A DNA stretch of 64,000 bases from NCBI GenBank assembly GCA_977017575.1, contig CDRNVI010000054.1, forward strand, positions 248,001 through 312,000, read 5' to 3'. The translations under genes were made by a program, and so were the position numbers. The notes beneath the pieces were generated by a model, which searched no databases, had not been told where the DNA came from, and was given only the letters and a program-made list of their open reading frames with translations. Below, in pieces: positions 51,852-61,789 of the stretch (position 1 is the stretch's first letter; every line of letters starts with the position of its first letter). Source of the DNA: Paramoeba atlantica (taxonomy: Eukaryota > Discosea).

Positions 51852-54800
51852 ATGCAAGATTTCGAAAATACTGAGGAGCACCAAGCTAAAGTCCCTCATG
51901 TTGAACTTGAAGGTTCCGAAGTACAAGAACAAACCGTTGGCCAAATAGACGCTCAATCTAACGATTTAACCGCGGAACAATTAGCCGAATCGAACGGCAC
52001 ATCAACGATCGATGCGAGTGGAAACAGCATGACTGCGGTGAATAATTCTGGACAAAGTCCTCCCGACACAATGATTATCGGCAACGAACCGGCGACAAGG
52101 TTGGAAGCACACGTACCCACCGATCATGATCTGATATCCACCACTCTTGCGCTTCTCGACAAAGAAGAATACGAAGCCGAAGTACCTCTTCCTACTGATC
52201 TCCCCCGCGACGAGAGTACATTACAAGACCCAGAGCCACCTTCACTTGACTGGATTGATCAAATCATTGATCCCGATCTGCAGTATGACACGTTGAAGTC
52301 CGGATTTCTCCATTTTGTCTTTTACCGTCCCCCTACCCAGGCCCCCAGCTCAAGTGAGGCGGAAAGCGCAGCCGAGCCCTCCGGCCGCACGCGCAAAATT
52401 CGACGAGATCAACGACTGGTCCGTGCGGAGGCTGCACGGGAGCTAGAGGATCTCATGGCCCCTACGGGAGGCCGAGTCTCCGGCGACCATGAGGATATGT
52501 TTATTGATGACTTGGGTCTAACTGACATGCATGGGGCAGATCGAGGTGCCACGCTCGCCTCTCCGGGTGAACAGCTCGTGCGCTCCTTCTTCCAACCTTT
52601 GCTTTTACCCCACGATCCGGAGTTGAGCAAAGGAAAGGTCGCAACCCGTGCACAGCTCCAGTCTGAGCTCGAGATCCAACGACGTGGAGAGGAGGCACTA
52701 TTGGTACCCATCCCGGAGCGTATTCAGATTCTACTCCCGGATCTCATCCCTGACGTGCAGCATGGGGATGACGGCGCCGATATGTTTGCCTCGGCACTAC
52801 AAAACCGAGAAATTCCCTGGATCGTAGCCCAACTCTCGGAACTCACCTTTCTTCGTCACCACCGAGATGTGTCCCTATTTGATGAAGAGGCCCCAGAAGG
52901 TTCTTCCCTTTCCGAAGCTCTCACCTTTGTGCTCCACCACGTTCGTGTTGAACACCTCGAACCTGCGTTTCTGATGTTATACCGACAGCAAGCCCTCAGC
53001 CCTCTCGTACGTCTTGCCCATGGCTACCCTCTAAAATCCGACACCCGGCTGATCGCCTTCCAAGGTCTCGAACAGCGCTGGACGCATCCCGACTACGCGG
53101 TCTGCTCGCACTGTGGCACACGACAGCCTCCAGGGGTTGTGGCGGAAACAAAAAACAGAAATCACATAAATTCCCCCGATACTCCGACGTCGTATTTCGT
53201 GAGCTACGCCACAAACTGCGTCCAATGCAGAGAGGACACGGTGGAACGTCGTCCGTGCTCCGTGCAGCTCGGGCGGGTGCTGTGGGATATTGTGGAATTA
53301 AGCGCACAGTTTCACCGCGCGACACGACGGATGAACCGACTGCTACAGACCCACGCGGAGGACTTCCCCCTCCAGGAGACCGGGGTGTATCTCGCGAGCT
53401 CGTTGTGTCACCCCTATGAGATCGAGTTTTTAGACTCCTATGCGCAGTTCCGGGAGGAGTATCTGCGAGCGATGTCAAGTTCTGCAGCAAGTGCCCCGGT
53501 CGAGTGGGTTACGATGAAGAAATTCCCGGAGATGCAACACATCACGGAAGGGAAGCTCTGGGAGGCGTACCATGAGTGGGCGGTGGAGGGGTTCGCGTAC
53601 GCGCGAAACCTGGTGGTGCACACGAATATGCACAAGTGTCCCCGACATAATATACTGCCCCTGGAGTGGGCCTCCCAGTTTACATGTGCGATGCTTCCGG
53701 AGCCTCAGGATGTGCTGTCGGCGCTTCAGCGGTATTCTGTCACGGATGTTGCGGTACAACCGATCTTGTTGTCTCTAGTGGCGCGTCAGCTATGTGAAGG
53801 GGGCATCGTCGAGGTGAAAGGATCAAAAGGGGTGGCACGGAAACTCTTCTCTCGTCTGTGCAAAGAACCGGAAGGACTGCTCTCCCTGTTGCACGATCCA
53901 AGCATCCACTTTCGATTTACCCTTTCCGAGAACACGTGGAACGACCTGTTGCGTCTGGACTCGTTTTTTGTAGCCCCCTACGACGATGAGATTTCTCGTG
54001 CGTGGAATGAATTACGCACGGCCATTCAACCCGCACTGATCCGCGAGATTCAACGTCACCTCAACACAACCATGCGTTCCCATCTGTTGGAGATTGCACA
54101 GTGGCACGTCATGGATAGCGTGCTCAGCCGTATGGAAGCCATTCTCTGGGAAAGGGGTTACCACAAAGTGACTTTACCACCGACGGAAAAAGTAGAGGCG
54201 CCTCATCTCGAGGATACCTGGGAATACAACTGGGAATCCATGGAGTCCCTTCCCAGCAGTGAGTTTAGCGAGGCATTCGACAACCCCTCAGATTACTCCC
54301 CTCGTATTCTCGGTGTCTACGTCCCCACAGCACACGACCCTGTTATTTTCGCGCAACTCAGTGAGTCTGGCCTGTTGATTCGTACGTGGCGCTGGCCCTC
54401 CTTGCGTGGGGACAATCCGTACTCCATCCGTGTCAAGGAGCAGCAGCTGGAGGAGCTTAGCCGCTACATGGAGGAGTATCCCCCCCATGCAATCGCTGTA
54501 GGACTCACGCCCGGGGCGCACAACTCGTCCAGAACCACGCAAAGTGTCTTTGCCACGCTGCAGGAGTTCTTCCAATCCCAGTCAACCGAGGTAATATGGA
54601 CCCCTACTGACCTGGCAACGTGTTATACCAACTCCATCGCCGCGGACAAGGAATTCCCCTCACTGAGCCGCCAGGAGCGTATGGCCATTGCTCTGGCCCG
54701 TCGACTGCGCTCCCCGATGTATGAAATGGCGCGGCTGTGTAACACGCAAAATGATATTCTCGATCTAACCCTTCACGAGGACCAACACTTGCTGCCCCGC

Positions 54801-56831
54801 ATTGACTTGCGTCGTCGGGTTGATGAGATGCTATCGCTGTGGGTGAGTGCCACCGGGGTGAGCATCGGGGAGCTGCTCGCCACAGGGGAACCGGAATCCG
54901 TGCTTCAGTTCGTCTCCGGGCTCGGGCCATGGAAAACACGCGAGTTTTGTGCTGCCCTGCGGGAGAATCCCGAGATAGCGACCAAACGAAGACATTTACA
55001 GAGACAGTTCGAAGGTGAAACTACTGTTGGCAGAAACGCCATTGCCTGTATTCGTACATACCCTGGAGGTGCAAAAATCAAACGCCGGGACGAGGAACAG
55101 GAAGAGCAAACAGACGACGATGCTGCCATTGATCCTTTGCATGCTCTTTTAGATAGCACTCGGATTCATCCCGAACACTACCCTCAAGTGGCTGAAATCT
55201 TGCGACGCATCGCTCACCCGGATGTCACAACCACTGACGCTGCTGTTGAGGGGATTTCCACAAGATTTTCCACAACAACCATGACAACCGCCCCGTGGGA
55301 TCTACAGAAAGCACTACCCTACATCGCCACTCTAGCACCCTCCCAACTACGCTCTCGCCTGCGTGAACTCTCCCCCACCCTTTCCCTATCCACCTTCACC
55401 GCTATGGCGCCCCCCTCCCCCCTCCACGGGCGTGATCTCGAATTCGTCCTTGACGAACTTACCCACCTCACACGACGCTCCGTCCACCTCCGCAGTTTCC
55501 GCAAAGTCACCCAAATCCGCTTTTTTGAGTCCATGTGCCGTGTGACGTTTCAGCCCCAAGACGGGGCGGTGGGGACCAACACGAGTAACCGTAGTAATAG
55601 TAACAACGGTAACGATGAGAACCCCAACACGCTCTCCCTTCGTGCCACGGTCCAAGGCACCCCCTCCCCTCCCCCCGGCACCGTCCTTCGCCAAGGGGAG
55701 CGTGTCGCGTGCCAGGTCCTCCACATCAGCGCGGACCTCATCGTGACCCAAACCAACCGGCTGCTCCCGGGGCTGATTGCACGGCGCCACCTGTGTGCGG
55801 CCCGCAGCTTCGCGGACTCCCCCGAGGAGGACAACGTCGCGGCCCAGGCGCTGTGGCTGGAGGGGCTGGCCCGGGAGGAGCCGCTGCTCCGGGTCGGGGA
55901 CACCCTGGAGGGGGAGCTGCTGCAGGTGAACTACCGCAGGCTGGCGCTCACCCTCGCGTGGGACGTGCGGTGCTGTGAGAACAAGGAGGCACTGCGGGGG
56001 GCAACGTTCCGGGCCCCGCGGGAGGAGGGGGCGGAAAACAGGATGAGGCTAGGCCCGAGTGGGGGGCTGCGGGGGAATCGGGACCTTCGACGCCCCGTGC
56101 GCAGCTCCCGGGACCACTCGTGGGTGCCGACCACAATTCGGCGGAACGCGGAGGCGAGGAAAAGAGCAGCGCGGATGTTTGCCTATAAGGCAACGACCCA
56201 CCCGTTGTTTCGCCCACACTGTCGTAGTGGAGCGGAAGCCGAGGCGATGCTGCAGAAGGCGAGTGGAAATTCGTCGGCAGCTGCCGTAGGACAGTTGCTG
56301 GTACGGTACAGTGAGAAAAACCTCTTTGTGCTGTCCTTCCAGCTGAGCCCGGCGCATGTGGTGCATGCCCGGGTCTCGGAGGAGCGTACCCCCCATGGCG
56401 TGGGGTATGGGCTGGTGGAGCCCGATGGCACCCGTCACTCCTTTGAGGACGTGGACCATGTGAACATGGAGTACGTCTCCACGCTGTGCCTGCGGTTTAG
56501 AGAGCTGCAGCGTCACCCCGCGTTGTGTTGCGTGACACGGCGGCAAGAGGTGGAGAAGGCGTTGGTGGCGGAGGTGAGAGAGAAGGCCTCGGTGCCGTGG
56601 CGGCTGTATTGCTCCGCAGGATCCCCGCTGCGTCTGGCGTTTGTGGCGCTGGACCCCGGAAGCCGGAGACGACACTTTGTGTGGTACCCGTTTTGTGTGT
56701 TAAAACAGGGGTGGTATCTGTTGGAAGGGGGGAAGGGAACGCGTCATGCGACGTTGTATCACCTCGTGGCGCGGTGTAAGTTGTTGCTGCGGCGGCGTGT
56801 GGAGGGTAGAGATGGAGGAGAAAGAAGGTAG
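51852..56831 (+). CDS. SPT6: SPT6 transcription elongation factor/histone chaperone
   Basis: From the first ATG (MQDFENTEEH) it has 1659 residues. Order: acidic head, helical core, YqgF/RNase-H-like domain (about 816-930: PRILGVYVPTAHDPVIF, PHAIAVGLTPGAHNSS, LATCYTNSIAADKEFP), helix-hairpin-helix part (VLQFVSGLGPWKTREFCAAL), S1 domain (about 1280-1370: RQGERVACQVLHISADLI), then a tandem SH2 region starting THPLFRPHC with the phosphate-binding LVRYSE (about 1450-1550). This is the complete SPT6 architecture, which travels with RNA polymerase II and reassembles nucleosomes. A Cys pair CSHCGTRQ...CVQC (about 417-458) suggests an added zinc ribbon, not usual in SPT6. The C-rich to G-rich flip is at about 55560-55780 with an Asn/Ser repeat, in the S1 approach. 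Confidence 0.92.
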   Translation: MQDFENTEEHQAKVPHVELEGSEVQEQTVGQIDAQSNDLTAEQLAESNGTSTIDASGNSMTAVNNSGQSPPDTMIIGNEPATRLEAHVPTDHDLISTTLALLDKEEYEAEVPLPTDLPRDESTLQDPEPPSLDWIDQIIDPDLQYDTLKSGFLHFVFYRPPTQAPSSSEAESAAEPSGRTRKIRRDQRLVRAEAARELEDLMAPTGGRVSGDHEDMFIDDLGLTDMHGADRGATLASPGEQLVRSFFQPLLLPHDPELSKGKVATRAQLQSELEIQRRGEEALLVPIPERIQILLPDLIPDVQHGDDGADMFASALQNREIPWIVAQLSELTFLRHHRDVSLFDEEAPEGSSLSEALTFVLHHVRVEHLEPAFLMLYRQQALSPLVRLAHGYPLKSDTRLIAFQGLEQRWTHPDYAVCSHCGTRQPPGVVAETKNRNHINSPDTPTSYFVSYATNCVQCREDTVERRPCSVQLGRVLWDIVELSAQFHRATRRMNRLLQTHAEDFPLQETGVYLASSLCHPYEIEFLDSYAQFREEYLRAMSSSAASAPVEWVTMKKFPEMQHITEGKLWEAYHEWAVEGFAYARNLVVHTNMHKCPRHNILPLEWASQFTCAMLPEPQDVLSALQRYSVTDVAVQPILLSLVARQLCEGGIVEVKGSKGVARKLFSRLCKEPEGLLSLLHDPSIHFRFTLSENTWNDLLRLDSFFVAPYDDEISRAWNELRTAIQPALIREIQRHLNTTMRSHLLEIAQWHVMDSVLSRMEAILWERGYHKVTLPPTEKVEAPHLEDTWEYNWESMESLPSSEFSEAFDNPSDYSPRILGVYVPTAHDPVIFAQLSESGLLIRTWRWPSLRGDNPYSIRVKEQQLEELSRYMEEYPPHAIAVGLTPGAHNSSRTTQSVFATLQEFFQSQSTEVIWTPTDLATCYTNSIAADKEFPSLSRQERMAIALARRLRSPMYEMARLCNTQNDILDLTLHEDQHLLPRIDLRRRVDEMLSLWVSATGVSIGELLATGEPESVLQFVSGLGPWKTREFCAALRENPEIATKRRHLQRQFEGETTVGRNAIACIRTYPGGAKIKRRDEEQEEQTDDDAAIDPLHALLDSTRIHPEHYPQVAEILRRIAHPDVTTTDAAVEGISTRFSTTTMTTAPWDLQKALPYIATLAPSQLRSRLRELSPTLSLSTFTAMAPPSPLHGRDLEFVLDELTHLTRRSVHLRSFRKVTQIRFFESMCRVTFQPQDGAVGTNTSNRSNSNNGNDENPNTLSLRATVQGTPSPPPGTVLRQGERVACQVLHISADLIVTQTNRLLPGLIARRHLCAARSFADSPEEDNVAAQALWLEGLAREEPLLRVGDTLEGELLQVNYRRLALTLAWDVRCCENKEALRGATFRAPREEGAENRMRLGPSGGLRGNRDLRRPVRSSRDHSWVPTTIRRNAEARKRAARMFAYKATTHPLFRPHCRSGAEAEAMLQKASGNSSAAAVGQLLVRYSEKNLFVLSFQLSPAHVVHARVSEERTPHGVGYGLVEPDGTRHSFEDVDHVNMEYVSTLCLRFRELQRHPALCCVTRRQEVEKALVAEVREKASVPWRLYCSAGSPLRLAFVALDPGSRRRHFVWYPFCVLKQGWYLLEGGKGTRHATLYHLVARCKLLLRRRVEGRDGGERR

Positions 56832-57179
56832 GGTCAACTGGTGTAGTTGTGTCTTGTGCCGGAAAGCGATGGGAAAACACGTTTGTGGAATGACGCTGTA
56901 GTCTCTACGGCCCCCGCTAGGACTGTTCTCCGGTATTTGATTGCTTTTACGTGCCCGTTTGCATTGAATCGTACCAAAATTCTCTGAATAAGGGTTTACT
57001 GATGATGCATTGAGTCTGTACACTATTAAATGGAGCGACAGAAGTTTGTGTCTTAAAATTTAAAAGAATAGACCGATGCACAGTACTTTTGAAACTGAAC
57101 ATTTTTTCGTTTTACAATAGAACCATGGGTTCTGTTAGATACGAAGTTTTACGAATTTCAACATTTTACTGTGATACCT

Positions 57180-57938
57180 ATGTCAGATGATTTGGACTAC
57201 CACGACACACGTATCACAGATGCTCTTGCAGAATGGGAAAAGAGTCTAATTTCACCAGACGTTCAACCCAATCTTGACTATCTCACTTATCAGCCTGCCC
57301 GAAAATTCATTAAATCAGAGCTCATTGAACTCCAAATTGCCCTTCACCGCTGCGATTCCCCGAAAAGAGTTAAGCAATACGAGGCCAAACAACAGGAACA
57401 TCAAAAGAAACTACGAGAACTCGAAACGCTTCTCCGCGAGCGGAGTGCAGCCCCTTTGTCGACGGCCACCGTGGAACTCTCTAGCCCGACACCTCCTGAA
57501 TCCACATCCCCAACGAAACCAATCACCCCTATCAAACCCTTTTCCGCTGGCGTCAATCAACCCTCGAATCAGCCCTCGGCATGGAAGACACTGATGCAGG
57601 CTGGGGAGGTGCAGCAAGACACGCTCGCCTCACTGCATCGCTCACAATGCCTCGTGCAGCGCTCAGAGGAACACGCTATAGAGGCGGCCAAGGGTCTGCA
57701 ACAGCAACGGGAGACACTACTGGAGGTGGATCGAGAGCTGGACCGAATGCAAAGTCATTTACGCCGCGTGCGACGGGAGTTGCAGTGGTTTGTCCGCTCT
57801 CTTGCCTCCGATAAATTTTTTATGACGACCTTGTGTTTGCTGATTTTAGCACTCTGTTTTCTGGTAGGGTATAAGATTTATGGCGCCGTGGTGCGGCATT
57901 CCGACGGTGTTCCCTCAAATACAACGGCGATGGTATAG
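57180..57938 (+). CDS. Qb-SNARE (Vti1/NPSN-like) membrane-fusion protein
   Basis: The 252-residue protein has a helical N-terminal part with a coiled stretch (KRVKQYEAKQQEHQKKLREL), a Pro/Ser/Thr linker, a SNARE helix (about 150-205: RSQCLVQRSEEHAIEAAKGL, QQQRETLLEVDRELDRMQ) and a single C-terminal membrane anchor (FFMTTLCLLILALCFLVGY). The heptad Q-type helix and SDKFF before the anchor fit Qb SNAREs of the Vti1 or NPSN type, acting in Golgi/endosomal fusion or cytokinesis. Start chosen at ATG 57180 (MSDDLDYHD). Mild C-rich to G-rich change at about 57590. Confidence 0.75.
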   Translation: MSDDLDYHDTRITDALAEWEKSLISPDVQPNLDYLTYQPARKFIKSELIELQIALHRCDSPKRVKQYEAKQQEHQKKLRELETLLRERSAAPLSTATVELSSPTPPESTSPTKPITPIKPFSAGVNQPSNQPSAWKTLMQAGEVQQDTLASLHRSQCLVQRSEEHAIEAAKGLQQQRETLLEVDRELDRMQSHLRRVRRELQWFVRSLASDKFFMTTLCLLILALCFLVGYKIYGAVVRHSDGVPSNTTAMV

Positions 57939-57954
57939 GTACACAACAGTAATC

Positions 57955-58110
57955 ATGTTTAGTCGCTTCGTTATAAGCAGTGGTTGTTTTCAACTTAGAG
58001 GCTAGCACTGCTGCGCGTTTCGAGTTGAAAACTACCTCCGCGTGTAAAGGAGCGACTAGAGGAACGACTGTAATTTACACTCCTTTACAGTAAAGGAGCG
58101 ACTAAAAAGG
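57955..58110. repeat. Diverged family-A palindrome plus small hairpin
   Basis: TTAGTCGCTTCG ... GGAGCGACTA foldback (57957-58053), the same family as 4906-5011 but with GTCGC in place of GGCTC, followed by CTCCTTTACAGTAAAGGAG (58071-58089). It lies just after the SNARE stop codon. Confidence 0.65.
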
Positions 58111-58143
58111 AAATCAATTCTCCAAAAAATCAATAATAATTCC

Positions 58144-58882
58144 TTGGGAAACACGCCGTTTTCGAACAACCTTTTTACGGCGGACTTCCTGGGGACCATC
58201 CTCTTCGAGCACAAAGCCGTGGACATGCAGGCCAAGGCTAAAAACGCCCTGCAAGGTCTACCCCCAGGGGAGCCGGCCAAGGAGCAGCGCCACCTCCTGT
58301 GTGAGGCGGCCATGGGGAAATCACCCACTGCTACCCAGTTGGTCTGCATGAGACAGATTCAGGATATACACTCCACCAAATGGATAAATGCCTGGCCCAA
58401 CCGGCCGGAGTACTACATATATGTATACTACATACAAACTTTATATATACATATGTATATACGGGACCCGCAGTGGGAAACTGCAGCCCGCCTCCGGTAT
58501 CTGGGTGGGCCTACTTCGGAACCGGAACTCCAGTGCGTGTGTGGAGCAACCCTCCGTAATAAGGAGTTTTGCATCCACGCACTGGATTGCAAAAAAGTTA
58601 AGGGTAAAACCCAGGCCTCCCGCCACAAGGGGGCAAGGAAACATTAAGGAACCTCCTCCTAAACATTAAGGAACCTCCTCCGGGTTTAATCCGGACCTGT
58701 GTGAACCCCAGTTCGACAACGGGCGGGGTCCGGATATAAGCTTTCAGCTGGGGCGGAAAACCGTCCTCGTTGATGTAACCATTGTCAACCCCTTGGTACC
58801 CTCCTACGTTGGGAAGGAGGCCGCTGAGCCGTCCCACACCCTGAGGACGGCCATACCCTGGACTTCGCTCCGAGTAAACTAA
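58144..58882 (+). pseudogene. LINE tail with zinc knuckle and restriction-like endonuclease
   Basis: The relic reads LCEAAMGKSPTATQLVCMRQ, then ARLRYLGGPTSEPELQCVCG with HALDC (a C-x-C...H...C knuckle), and, after a frame change, GPDISFQLGRKTVLVDVTIV and NPLVPSYVGKEA. A knuckle followed by PD...VDVT fits the C-terminal restriction-like endonuclease of R2/CRE-type non-LTR retrotransposons. The frame break coincides with a 22-bp tandem duplication (AAACATTAAGGAACCTCC, 58640-58681), and a TATATACATATG insertion lies at 58415-58460. The reverse transcriptase core is absent, consistent with 5' truncation on insertion. Confidence 0.65.
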
Positions 58883-59014
58883 GCGTCATTAAGCACAATT
58901 AAACATTTTTCTTTTCCATGTGTAAGTACAATTAGGAGCGGGGGTGAAAATATAAATATATATTTGGAAAAAAAAATATAATCTATAAACCTTTTTAGTT
59001 TATATTTATAATTA

Positions 59015-60040
59015 CAGTAAACGTCACCATTCTGAGAGTCGCAAACCATTCTGAGAGTCGCGAGAATTGGGCTGTCAACGTACAACTGGCTAAAATGAGA
59101 ATGCACCTTGGAAAATGAGAATGGAGCTTCGGTCATGTGTCAACGTTCAATTCAATTTTACACTCAAGAATGAGAATTGCAAAAACAAACTCTTTCGTTC
59201 TTTCACTGCTTAACTCACTGCTTCATCTTCACTCACTGCAGAGTATGCGAGAGATCGGTGGAAATCACTGGGGATACCGTATACCCCCCCAGTAATGGAC
59301 CCCCCAGTAGCAGAGATTTCGCCATTTTTGGGCCGACACACAGTAACAAGGATTTGTCTCGGGAGGGTTGTTGGAGGGGGGGTGTCTGGACGGGAAGAGG
59401 GTGGTTGTGCAGTACCGAATCGCGTGGTTTCGGGGTTGGCTGGACAGAAGATCAACGCACTCATGAACGAAAAAGGCCTAAAGCATACCCCACCCAGTAA
59501 CAAATATTTGGCCTTTATGGTCCAAAATCGATTCTATTACTGGGGGCTATAGGTAGGTGGAGATAGATTGGGATCACAGAGGATCACTGGAGATCATTTT
59601 GATCGTTGTCCCTTCTCTTCTTCCATTCATGAAAGGCACATAAATATCTTAGTGAGCCTAAAAAAGAAAAGAAAACATTGATTTAGGTGACTACGAATAA
59701 TGAAACTTTGTTTTTCTGAAAACAAAACGCTATTACACAAAAGGAAAACTGGCGCTGTTTGACTGCGCGGTGTTCTTCTGATAGAGCGGCGACTCCACAA
59801 ACCAATGAGATAGTTGGAGATCTCTGGGGGTCATTTTTGTGCACCCAAAGCGGCCTGTTGCTCCACTGCTACCGTTTTTCATGCAAAGCGTTTTCTTTTT
59901 TAAAAATGGGAATTATGATTCGACCTCATGAAAAAGTGCCTGTCAACGTTCAACAGACCAATTCTGAGAATAGTGACGAAAAAGCCGTTTTTTCTGTGTC
60001 AACGTACAACTGAGCATTCTGAGAATAGTGACGTTTACTG
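59015..60040. mobile_element. Nonautonomous Tc1/mariner-type element D
   Basis: Ends CAGTAAACGTCACCATTCT / AGAATAGTGACGTTTACTG are flanked by TA (59013-59014, 60041-60042). Subterminal repeats of TCTGAGA(G/A)T and TGTCAACGT(A/T)CAA occur on both sides. It has no transposase and carries nested element E. Confidence 0.8.
59282..59549. mobile_element. 268-bp MITE E nested in element D
   Basis: Ends TACCCCCCCAGTAAT / ATTACTGGGGGCTA are flanked by TA (59280-59281, 59550-59551). Internal GATCAACGCACTCAT and AAAGCATACCCC blocks recur near 7990-8050, and the end recurs near 16200-16222. No coding capacity. Confidence 0.75.
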
Positions 60041-60042
60041 TA

Positions 60043-60756
60043 TGGTTTATAATTATTAATGAGATTCGAAAAGTGATTTTTTCTTATTATGGACTTGAAA
60101 TTCTTGATTTTCGAGACAATTCGTTCAACTTGGAAACAGTTTTTAGTGCAAAGTATGTCGTACAGGTGTCTTTCTAGATAAAAAATGAAGAATTTGAGGT
60201 TTATAATTATAGAAGTGAGACTCAGAATTATAATCTCATTAAATTTCTATAAACGAACCCTTTAATGAGTTTTGGAGCCTTATAATTATTAATGAGAGGG
60301 GGAGTAGCTCGGTAGGGGCTACTGGCACCTAATGGTGTTTTCTAGTATTTCCACTTGTTTACTCGGCCCAGTTCAGACCAATTCATCAGAAAGCGCTCGA
60401 TAGGAAATAATACCATTTTCAAAGAAGGTGTAGAAATCGAATAAAATAGAAACGTTCTGTAGGACAATAAACTGCAGTGCGCTTTGCACTGAAAACAAGA
60501 GGTTTAACAACACTTTTACAATACACTAAAAGAAACACATGTAGGGTCATGCTTTTACTTTCTCACCCCTATACTAAATGACTACGATCGACATGACGTG
60601 CTAAAAAAAATTGTATGCGTTTTATAAAAAAAAGTATGATGCGGAAAAAGTGGATAAAAAATAAAATAAGGAAACGTGCAAGGAAAAAATCCCAGAAAAA
60701 CAGTAAAATTTATCTATTAAAAAATCTGCTTTCGAACCCTTGACTCCTTACCAATC
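60043..60756. other. Gene-free AT-rich DNA
   Basis: Contains TTATAATTATTAATGAGA motifs (60052-60075, 60281-60298) like the ends of the 61790-62135 MITE. The run GGGGGAGTAGCTCGGTAGG at 60299-60317 resembles a tRNA A box but has no matching T-arm. Confidence 0.5.
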
Positions 60757-61158
60757 TTAATCCCGTTCCTTCCGCTTTTTTCTTTTTCCTTTTAGATGCA
60801 CTTGCATGCATCGGCATGCGTGTTCAGCACGTTTCGCCTCTTCGATTGTTTCATAACAAACAAAGGCGAGATGTTTGTTAGACAGAAGGGTCATTTTGAC
60901 TATCGTTCCGAAGGACGAAAAAAACGTTCGAAAACTTTCCTTGCTCACTTCCACAGGAATGCATTTCACGGTGATCGAAAAGGGGTCGAGATCCGTGTAC
61001 TCGGACTCCAACTCCTTTTTTGCTTTTTTAAGTTCAAGTTCCGTATCTTTTACTTTCTCTTTGCTCTTAATTAATTGTGTTGAGGGCCACACAGCCTTTG
61101 TGATATGCATAGGCAAATCCCCATTCCACTGGAAAGTTTCCTTGAGAAGCCTTATCAT
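60757..61158 (-). CDS. RRM-domain reading frame, possibly mobile-element ORF or gene remnant
   Basis: The 133-residue frame has a coiled stretch (KSKEKVKDTELELKKAKKEL) and one RNA-recognition motif: FSITVKCIPVEV (RNP2-like), SFRTFFSSFGTIVKMTL, NKHLAFVCYETIEEAKRAEH (RNP1-like), then a lysine-rich tail. Frames further upstream on the same strand (61070-61270 and 61405-61746) look like displaced N-terminal pieces, so this may be a decayed larger gene. It is the only non-transposase coding candidate on the minus strand. LINE ORF1 proteins can carry RRMs, so element origin is possible. Confidence 0.5.
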   Translation of the reverse strand: MIRLLKETFQWNGDLPMHITKAVWPSTQLIKSKEKVKDTELELKKAKKELESEYTDLDPFSITVKCIPVEVSKESFRTFFSSFGTIVKMTLLSNKHLAFVCYETIEEAKRAEHACRCMQVHLKGKRKKRKERD

Positions 61159-61789
61159 GGTGCTGTGCCTTTTTGGGGTAAAATTCTACACCTGACCCCT
61201 TCTCAACGTATTGCATAAAGGAAGGGGCTTTTCGTATATACCGAACACCATCGATATTGTCGTATGACAAATTGTGAGGGTTGGCATTCCTAATCTGGGT
61301 TTACCCAGAGAGGGTCCACCAACCCGCCATTATCACGGCGCAGTAGACGCACCATGGCAGGCCTGGCACCACGAAGGCCAGAAAAAAGGCACTTTCATGG
61401 AGAATCAGGCACACCCCACTGAAGGGGCCGACCACACGAAGGAGGTGGTCTCTCCAGCATCCGAACAAGTCGGATATCGAAGAGGCCTCCATACGCTGTC
61501 AGGAAATACTTTCCGAGGTGCTTTTCGCGCCTCCATGAGCTGCTGGGCGATAGTAGAACGTTCCGGCTTGCTCTTATTCGTAAATTCCATATCCACAAAC
61601 TCAAGAAGAGTATTCTGAAACAAAAGCTCCGCCGCCCCATGCATCAACGCAACTACAAAGGGGATCCCGTAAGGAGTGTCGTACCGCAGAAAACGATACG
61701 CTTCCCAAATTGCCTCCGTCAACGATAACGAAGGTGGGATCAACACCTCAGTTGCTTCTGCTTCTGCTGAAGTTGTACTACTGAAGTTT

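Noticed and set aside
60299-60375. Possible tRNA gene or tRNA-derived SINE head (GAGTAGCTCGGTAGG)
   Set aside because: Only an A-box-like stretch; no B box, acceptor pairing or anticodon arm within the expected distance.
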